Shown: positions 56,404 to 64,000 of the stretch, piece after piece
Layout of the letters: every line of letters starts with the position of its first letter
How positions within the stretch are numbered: the first letter of the stretch is position 1
DNA from: Linum tenue
Lineage: Eukaryota > Streptophyta > Magnoliopsida > Malpighiales > Linaceae
Assembly (NCBI GenBank): GCA_946122785.1
Contig: CAMGYJ010000002.1
Location: forward strand, 38,714,495-38,778,494
DNA length: 64,000 nucleotides
Direction: 5' to 3'
Notes under the pieces: model-generated
The model's input: only the letters and a program-made list of their open reading frames with translations
Database searches by the model: none
What the model was told of the DNA's origin: nothing
Translations under genes and position numbers: made by a program

Positions 56404-57777
56404 TGATAACATCGGATTTGCACATGTTTGCACCCTCGTTTCTTGATCATTTTGGCTTGAGTTTCTGCTTTCTTGGACTATTTTATGCTAGGTTGTGTTT
56501 CTTTGTCACATTTCAGGTCCTAGCATGTAAATTGAAGCATAGGCGCAAGTTTCAAGTCAATCAGAGATCAATTGACGATTCGGGAGAAGAAACTCGGGCA
56601 TGACCTGAAGAAGAATGGATTTCTACCTCACTTTATGGACAAAGAATCATGCAAGCTTGTCATGAAAAGAAAGACTACGAGCGTCTGGGATCAAACGGTG
56701 ACTGATTCGGAGTCCGGACGAGGGAGAAACGAAGCATTAAACAGAGGCTGAGCAAGCCACACGGGCATCCTGGAACTCCACACGGCCGTGTGGGTCGTGG
56801 CCGTGTGGAAATCACTGAGCCTTCACACGGGCAGCTGGTAAAGCCACACGGCCGTGTGGTCTGGCCGCGTGATCGGGAATTTCTGTTTAAAACCCGATTT
56901 TCAGCAAAAGGAAGGGAGAAAGCTGGGTTTTTGGTTCCCAAACACCCAAGGGACGAACCCTAGAGAGAGAGAGCGACTTGGGAACATTCTTGGAGCTATT
57001 TTGGAGGATTTCTTCGCCATTGGAGCTCGGGAATCAAGTTTGGAGATGGAGATTGAAGATCTAGATCAGATTTCTCCAGTCTCTCTCTTCTCTATGGAGT
57101 AACTTCCCTTCACTTAGGTTTTGAGGAACCCTAGTTCCATGTGTTAGGATCTTTCTTGTATGAAGTTTTGGATGCTATATTGTTTGATTATAATCGATTG
57201 AGGCATGATTTATCGAGTCAATTGAATCTTGATCAAATTCTCTTGATTTCTGATTTAACCTTTGATAGATAGAATCTGATTAGGTTAAGAGAGCTTCCTT
57301 GATTGATAGTGGTGAATTGGTTGTGCGAGAGTCAACCAATTCACTGCTTTGTACGGTAATTCATTCCAGTAGTGGAGATCTGTGTGATCGCCTTAGCAGT
57401 CTATCCCGGTGAAGGCTAGTCGCCTGCCGGGTATTCTGTCTGAGAGGGCTTGGTCAGCTTAAGAGATTCCAAGCTAATTTAGGATCTTCCGCAGTTTAAT
57501 CAACAGTAGATCAACCAAAGGTAATTGCAACTTGGACCTAATTGAGGAGCTAGGGGGAATCATACCTAAGTGAGTTCCCAGCTTGTAATTAGTAGAGTAG
57601 TCAGTAGAGTAGTTTATAAATCAATCCTTAATCTAGTTTGCTAGATAATGAACTAAAGCTGAGTAATAGTAACTCTAGAGACCCGTGGATTCGATATTTA
57701 TTACTTGTGCCACTATACTGCAGTCCCTTTCATTGGTTACACTTGGCCATTGTTAGGTGTTGTGTTTTGGCGTGTCA
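56404..57777 (+). mobile_element. Athila-family solo LTR
   Basis: 1374 bp, beginning TGATAACATCGG and ending TTGGCGTGTCA, with the perfect 5-bp target duplication TTCCT (56399-56403 and 57778-57782). It is homologous to the LTR at 27528-28798 in the opposite orientation, for example GGTGAAGGCTAGTCGCC near 57409. A cluster of CACACGGCCGTGTGG palindromes lies at 56750-56875. It formed by LTR-LTR recombination. Confidence 0.95.
56750..56875. repeat. CACACGG-CCGTGTG palindrome cluster
   Basis: Three full or partial palindromes around CACACGGCCGTGTGG plus CACACGGGCA half-sites, in the part of the LTR where the other copy has ATTACG palindromes. Confidence 0.85.
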
Positions 57778-58230
57778 TTCCTATATGGGAACGGAAATCT
57801 GGGAACAATTCATCTTCTGATTCAATCCACCCAACTTGCCAAAACCCATGCATTTAGATGCGATAATCTACATCAAACACCTAACACATTTTGTCTCCAC
57901 ACAAACTTCAGTTTTTTTTATTCTGATGGATTGCCTTCCATTCTACGACCATTGCATCAGTATCGTCACCTCACGTTTGTTCCCTTAGCCACCTTAGTAG
58001 ACAAACACTACTAAAATGGATGTTTTTATCAGGTGATAGTGCTCTTATATTGATGCTAATTGAGTTTTTTTTTTCCACAAAATTGAATATCATAAGCTAA
58101 ACATTTAGTTAAGCAGAACCATTAGTTACAGATTATATTACTTAACCTTCCCTCTATTCTTCAAATATAATAGAAAAAATTCACGTACACGTTCTAAACA
58201 ATACCGTCCAACGGGCCGGCCCAATGCTAG

Positions 58231-61200
58231 TATGGACTATGGAGATCCGTTACTTAACAGGGAAAAACGAAAAACTAATAGATATTTTGATTTTCCCTAA
58301 AAAAATTGCATTAATATTGGGAACAACAAATATGATAATTATTAATTTCTCTGTTCCTCTTCTCTACCATTCCTCCCCGTCTTTTGATTTTCTGGTTCCT
58401 TCCTTTCAATTTCCTTCTTCATCCTCTCATACACTCCTCTCCACACCAGTTTTCTTTTACTTTCCATTTGATTACTGGTGTCCTAGTGTTTCTCTTCTTG
58501 AATTACCCATCTTGGCACACATGATCGAAAAAGAGTCAGCATTGATCTAGATCTGAATCTGACCAAATCAGACTCTTCATCATCCGCATCCAACTCAACC
58601 TTCGCATCGGGAACCTTCATCCGCCTCCAGTCCGGTCTGGATAGCTCTGGGCCGCCTCTGCTTCATGTCTCACTCTGAGATTCTCGATGACAGTTCTGGT
58701 TCTCGTCCTTCCTTACCGATCGAGAAGGTAGAGTCTAGAAAGTCAAAAGAAGAAGTTGCCAGTGAGTTTTTCTAGAACTTTATAGCCCAAGTCGCTCAAA
58801 TCAGAGTTCTCCAATCAAATTCCCCTAATGCATATTGTCCTCTGCTTCAGATCTGTTCATGTACAAAAATCTCAATATGGAATCACGAAGCTCCTATAAA
58901 GCGCCTCCACGGATCCATGGCCATCACTGAATCGCCATCAAATCCCTCTAAGTCCACAACCAATAATCCAGATCCGCCAGCATTATTTGGTGGCAGCCAG
59001 TGAGATCTTCTTCCGAAAATTGATTGGGGATGAAAAAATGTGAATTAGAGCTTTGATTTTTTATCCATCGTTTCTCCCGTGAGATTTTAATTGGAGATAG
59101 ACCGATTAACTCCAAGGGGCACTCAGCAATGGTGTTTGGGCCGAAGAAGAGGAGGTTGGAATTTTGCCTTACCTCTCCTTCAATCCCACCCGTACCACCG
59201 ATTATTCCTCCTTGTCGGCGTCAGACTCCAAACTCCTTCACCATCTAACTCATCAATAGCGACTCCGCCATGGACCTTATGTTTCATCTCTAGTTTCCAC
59301 TCAAATCTCGGCATCCCAATATGATCTTCGCTCTCACAACGGACGGTGGCATTGAATAGATTTCCCATTCCAGCTCGGCCCGAATCTATCACACGACTTG
59401 AATTCTCAGAAAATCCTCCACAAAGGCCCAATTACTAAAATTAGCCAAGAAAGCATAAAGCCCATGTATATTGGAGCCTTAAGTTAATGACGGTAATCCA
59501 AACTAAAATCAACCACTGCACACTTTAGCAAACCTGTTGTGAAGCAGTAACACATTTATAACTTTAATTATATCCTAACACTAATATAAAGAGATTCTTC
59601 ATGAATAGACGCTTAATTCTAAATTTCCAGCTTCCGGAGTAAATTTAGGAAGGACATTGTTGTCATTTTAATCAATAAAAGAAACGAATCCATCACAAAC
59701 AAAAAATTGTTAATTTTACTAATGGAAAAACATATTCGTGGGAATTTATTTTTAAACCAATTATTATAATTATTATTGTTTAGATATGAAAGATGATTTT
59801 TACATTATGGCCGAGAAGTTCTGCGTTTAAATAGGTTTTTTTTTTATTTTCTTTTATTATAAGGTCAAGTGATTGTTTGAGGGAAATTCTTATATGTTAG
59901 ATTTTTCTAATTAAGTAATTAAATAATTTTTTATAAGAGTAATTAACTATTTTTTAATAACTTAACTTAAACAAATTAAATACTTTTCAATTATGATTTT
60001 GGATTTGATATTTTTCATAAAAAAATATAAAATAAAAAGAATTGATAAGGGTAACAAAGTTTATAAATATAATTATTAATGGTTGTCTTATTAATTATTA
60101 GTTTATTTTTCAATTCTTCTTTTAGGTATTAGTTTCTCTTAGAATCATAAAATATAGATCACAATCACTATCTAGAGACTAGAATTTTAAATTTAAAATA
60201 GTAGCTAGATAATTTATTTTTCAAACAGAAATAAAAAAATTATAAGATGATACCACCTCGGGCCTAGATTTGTGATGTATAGTTTCTTTTTACAAAATTG
60301 ACCAACAACTCCGTTTGCTTTCTTTTTTTCATAATATTGCTTTATTTTGATAAAATATTAGTGAAATAATTATATTAGTGCGATGATAGTTCTTATCAAA
60401 ACTTACTTTGACATTAACAAATTATTTTTTTACGTTACACCTGCTTCATTTATGATTTCTAATTCATATTGTTACTGGGTACTATATATTGATTCTATGC
60501 CTAGAAAAAAAATATCCACATTGTAAAATCATTGAATTGACAAATCAGTGCTTAAGTATGATATTCAAACAGTCCAGTAGATGGATGGAATATTGGTGCA
60601 TAACCTACTTTGGTTACTGTCAAGTGAACTATATCTCATTGATTTCAACCCTGATTTTAAAAAATTAGACAAAACATATTAATTGAAACTTGCAAAAAAA
60701 AAGTTGAAGAAGACTACGATGATTAATTTTATAAGAATTTATAGAACAACATCAATGACAATAATAGTAAGCTAACAATCTGCCTCTACTGTTCTATTAT
60801 TTTTAACTTCAAGTTCATTAATTCCAGAGAAAACAACGTACCCACTAAACATAAAGTTTTTGATCAAATAGAATATCTCAATTGTTGTTATTTTATAGAT
60901 TAAGGATTGGCTGCAAGTTGTAGAAAATATTGTTTAATCTAACATCATTGTTCTTTATCGCGATAGAGGTAGATTTTTTGGAATGTCTACAGAAAAACTA
61001 CTCAAAGATAATGACTAAATTATGAAACTTCACCTCCTCATCCAATACAAACTGAGAGATGAAGTTAAATTTTCAGATCAAGCTCACCAATTACATTATT
61101 ACGAAGATAATGAAGAGATGCTACCGTGAGAAGAAGTTTCACATTCGAATATTTTACCATTAAAATTTGGTTTTCATTGAAATGCAAGAGAATAAGGAAG

Positions 61201-61587
61201 AGACTATTGATGGTGAGTTAAAGTTTCATTAATGAAGATGCAGCTGTGTCGAGAATATGCTTTTGATGGCGAAGCAATAAAAAAGGAATTCAAAAAGAAT
61301 TTTGTAGTAATTTTTAACAACAAAGAGTAAATGGAAGTGCGTTTACGAATTTTAATTTTTTTAGGAGTCGGATCTCTCCATGAATTGCGTTGTTTACTTT
61401 TGATAAGGACTTTTATCCATGATAATCAAGATGTTGTACTTATTATGTATGTTGTTTCTTTTATATATTTTTAGTAATTGAATAATTTGGATTCTTTTAC
61501 AGTACCAAATAAATGTTTTGGGTAATTACAGTTATTATTTATACTATTAATACAATTCATCCGATCAACGGGCGGGCCCTAATCTAG
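58231..61587 (+). mobile_element. Candidate Helitron B, gene-poor
   Basis: Begins with the second 156-bp repeat (58231-58386) and ends with ACGGGCGGGCCC, then TAAT, CTAG (61584-61587) and T, parallel to Helitron A. 58387-59460 is mixed-composition and exon-like (for example SHSEILDDSSGSRPSLPIEK near 58665-58725, then a GTGAG-like donor). 59460-61560 is very AT-rich with nothing recognised. The alternative is a local duplication instead of two elements. Confidence 0.4.
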
Positions 61588-61867
61588 TATATTTAGGAGA
61601 GATGGCAAGACATGGAGTAACCAAATACAGTAGCTCATCGATCGATAAAAAGTTTGTTTTGCTAATGTTGAATTTTCGCTGAGCATAATCACATAGGACA
61701 CGCATATAATTAAAATCATCACAAGGAATGAAGGGTACAGACTTCTAATAGTAGTGTATATGATTTAACTCGATTCATGGATATTAAATGAATTCTTATA
61801 ATTTGTTCCCGTTAGACGTTCATTTTAACACGGTGTTACCTTAGAGTCCAACAAGAAAAAATAAAAA
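61588..61867. other. Intergenic
   Basis: No feature seen. Confidence 0.5.
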
Positions 61868-62615
61868 ATTATGGGTATATATGCATCCACCCTCACTGCC
61901 CCGTCCCTTGCACATTCTATTATGGCGAAGGTCAAGCTATGGCACGCAGCCTGGACTGCCCCGTCGCTGCTGCCTACCTTGAGATCTGATCCACCCAGCA
62001 GAGTTATGGCAGAGGTTTCTTGGAATCCGCTGCGGGGAGGATGGATGAAGCTCAACCTTGATGGAGCTTCGAATGGCAATCCGGGCTGGCTGGAGCTGGC
62101 GGTGTTTTGAGAGATGATAATGGCCAGTCGATCTCTGGCTTCGTGGCAAAGATTGACGAGGCATCAGCCGCCTTGGCCGAATTATGGGCTTTCCACTATG
62201 GTTTGGATGTAGCTTGGAAGTCCGGATGCCGAGCTCTTATGGTAGAATCCGATTCCCAGCTTGCTATTCAGTTGATCAATGATAGACACGATCCAGTTCA
62301 TCCGTATGTTACCTTGCTCTCCTCTATCCGCAGGCGGATCAGTAGAGACTGGTTGGTGCGTATATCTCATGTATACCGTGAAGGGAAGAGAGTCGCGGAC
62401 TGGCTCTCGAAGCACAGTCTCGTCTATCCCTATGGGCTACATGAGCTTGCGCATCCTCCACCCGGTCTGATCTCCATTCTATGGGATGAGGTTCAGGGTG
62501 TTGCCTTTCAAAGAAAGGGTTGTAATCCCTTCCTCCTCTCCTTCCCTCTTCTCCCCTCCCCTGTAACGTTTCTTTTCTTGGCTTTGCCTCCCTTTATGCA
62601 AAAAAAAAAAAAAAA
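61868..62615 (+). pseudogene. 5'-truncated LINE remnant, RNase H and poly-A tail
   Basis: The frame 61871-62110 has GWMKLNLDGASNGNPG. 62107-62694 continues with MRDDNGQSISGFVAKI, LAELWAFHYGLDVAWK, VESDSQLAIQLIND and RVADWLSKHSLVYPYG, the plant LINE RNase H. A one-base shift near 62085 separates them. The 3' end (GGCTTTGCCTCCCTTTATGC) runs into about 16 A at 62600-62615 and matches the end of the LINE at 38789-44305, so both belong to one family. The left limit is approximate, and I could not fix a target duplication. Confidence 0.85.
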
Positions 62616-63452
62616 CATCAAATTGCATTTATTAGAACTTCTATGGTACATAATCTATCTATCTATACATAATATTATAGCAATTCAAAAGTAGTTTGTT
62701 GCCACATAATTATTTGGAGAATTTACAAGGTGCCATGGTGAATACTTTTCTTACAAACAAAAAAGTTATTTAATGATCAATTAATGTAGAGCTATCTATC
62801 TTTTTTAATATTTTGTTTTTATTTTAATGATCATTTATGTAGCTATCTCTATCTTCTTTTAATGTTTTTTTTATTCAATAATTTTTTTTTCAATATATAT
62901 GTGTAGCAGTAGTATACTTATGTTTGGAGAGTGACATATATTGTAATGCTTCAAAAAAATATATTTGATTAAATTTGATCAATTAATTTTTCTTTTTCTT
63001 TTTATTAGAACTTAATATATGTTATATTTCGATAAAAAATAAATTAAACACACAAATAAGTAATAAAAAAAATTAAAAAAATATAATGAAGGAAGTTTAG
63101 ATAATCAACGTTTAATAACCAATTAAATTTGAAAAACCAACTATATAATTTTATGTTTTGGTTATCAAACGCTATCTTTTTCTAATGTTTGTATCTATCA
63201 ACGAAAACAAGTATTAAATAGCAAAATGCTTCAAAAGTTGTTTTTTCATTTTGATAGAAACTTGACGAAGCCATAATATAGTATCTGATTGTACAAATGA
63301 AGAGGATAAAGAAAGACATTGTTTCTTCTCTCTTATAATGCATGCTTCCATACCTTATTTTCTCTTACATTTGTTCATACTTCCCCTTATTTTTCTTAAC
63401 AGTTTACATATTTCGGTCAAACAAATGTGTTAATTACACTTAAAAATACATT
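62616..63452. other. AT-rich sequence, no gene
   Basis: Long A/T stretches and short repeats (CTAT near 62655). Nothing coding. Confidence 0.5.
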
Positions 63453-63460
63453 AAACTCTT

Positions 63461-63901
63461 TAGGAATGGCAATGGTGCAGGTTCGGGGCGGGTTTCTTGG
63501 TACCCAGACCCGCCCCGTGGCAGGGCGGGTCCAGGTCGGGTAATTGATCACGGGTTGCGGGTTGGGGCAGGTCGACCCAATAGGTATGCAATTTATATGA
63601 AAAACATTAGAAATATTCGTTATTTTTATTATAAGACTAAGAAAACAAACAATATTATGACAATTGTAGTTAAATTATTGGAGAAATTGAGGTTTTCACT
63701 AATTTACAACTTTATTATAGCTAAAATATGATGCAATAAAAGGAAAATTCAAAGTAATTTGACTAAGATTACATGTAATTTAGACAAGAACGGGTCGAGA
63801 ATGGGGCGGGTCAGGGAAGGTTGGGTCGATGAGACTAACCATGCCCGCCCCGCCCCAAAACCGGTCGGGTAAAACGGGTCAGGTCGAAATTGCCATCCTT
63901 A
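63461..63901. mobile_element. hAT-type MITE, ACCCGCCC family, copy 2 (inverted)
   Basis: 441 bp with ends TAGGAATGGCAAT and the complement of AATTGCCATCCTTA. The flanking 8-mers AAACTCTT (63453-63460) and AAAATCTT (63902-63909) differ at one base. Its reverse complement aligns along its full length with the element at 12754-13208. Confidence 0.9.
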
Positions 63902-64000
63902 AAAATCTTTATATATATATAGATAGATACGAATCGTATGCTCCTAACACATAGCATGTGCCAGGCTTCTAGATCGTTGATCTAATCTGACGATGTATAT

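Larger units (their letters stand above)
55490..58230 (+). mobile_element. Candidate Helitron A, containing an Athila solo LTR
   Basis: The right end is an ACGGGCCGGCCC palindrome followed by AATG, CTAG (58227-58230) and T, a Helitron-like 3' terminus. The left limit is set by a 156-bp segment (55490-55645) that recurs at 58231-58386, just after the CTAG. No Rep/helicase; short exon-like pieces near 55660-55740 may be captured host sequence. A canonical TC start is not visible, so the 5' end is uncertain. Confidence 0.45.

Overview
The window is nuclear DNA of a flowering plant, probably a eudicot. It is AT-rich and consists almost entirely of transposable elements nested inside one another. 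The evidence is plant-type Copia, Athila-type Gypsy, LINE, CACTA, hAT, Mutator-like and Helitron sequences. There are no rRNA, tRNA or prokaryotic features, and I recognise no intact host gene. Species cannot be told from the sequence.

Layout. 1-3780: an old hAT-type element opened by a Helitron fragment (about 661-2345), a solo LTR (2506-2869) and a hAT MITE (3035-3624). 4771-12362: a young, nearly complete Copia retrotransposon on the minus strand, with gag, pol and an extra 3' ORF. 12754-14639: two hAT-type elements. 14818-21502: a Mutator-like element that carries a 3.9-kb CACTA deletion derivative (16364-20284). About 22.2-48.2 kb: one decayed plant Helitron on the plus strand. It has an RPA-like OB-fold gene (22.4-27.2 kb) and a Rep/helicase gene (38.75-48.2 kb). 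It is broken open by a hAT element (23330-24105), a very young non-autonomous LTR element (24516-26635), an Athila element lacking its 5' end (27528 to about 38.2 kb) and a 5'-truncated LINE (38789-44305). 48.2-64 kb: unrecognised AT-rich sequence, a long-TIR MITE, three more hAT-type elements with 8-bp target duplications, four-part Helitron debris, an Athila solo LTR (56404-57777) and a LINE RNase H remnant (61868-62615).

Insertion structure. Most boundaries are set by target-site duplications read directly from the sequence, so the order of insertion can be deduced. The only long open reading frames that look functional are the Copia gag, pol and 3' ORF, and a GC-rich 482-aa frame in the young non-autonomous LTR element.

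Most interesting points. (1) A composite Helitron can be reconstructed, with catalytic-residue losses in both Rep and helicase. (2) The young LTR element has no pol but carries an intact, compositionally odd ORF. (3) Copia gag and pol share one frame, separated by a single UGA. (4) A similar accessory protein appears in both the Copia and the Athila element. (5) Athila LTRs carry palindromic arrays whose sequence differs between copies while their place in the LTR is kept.
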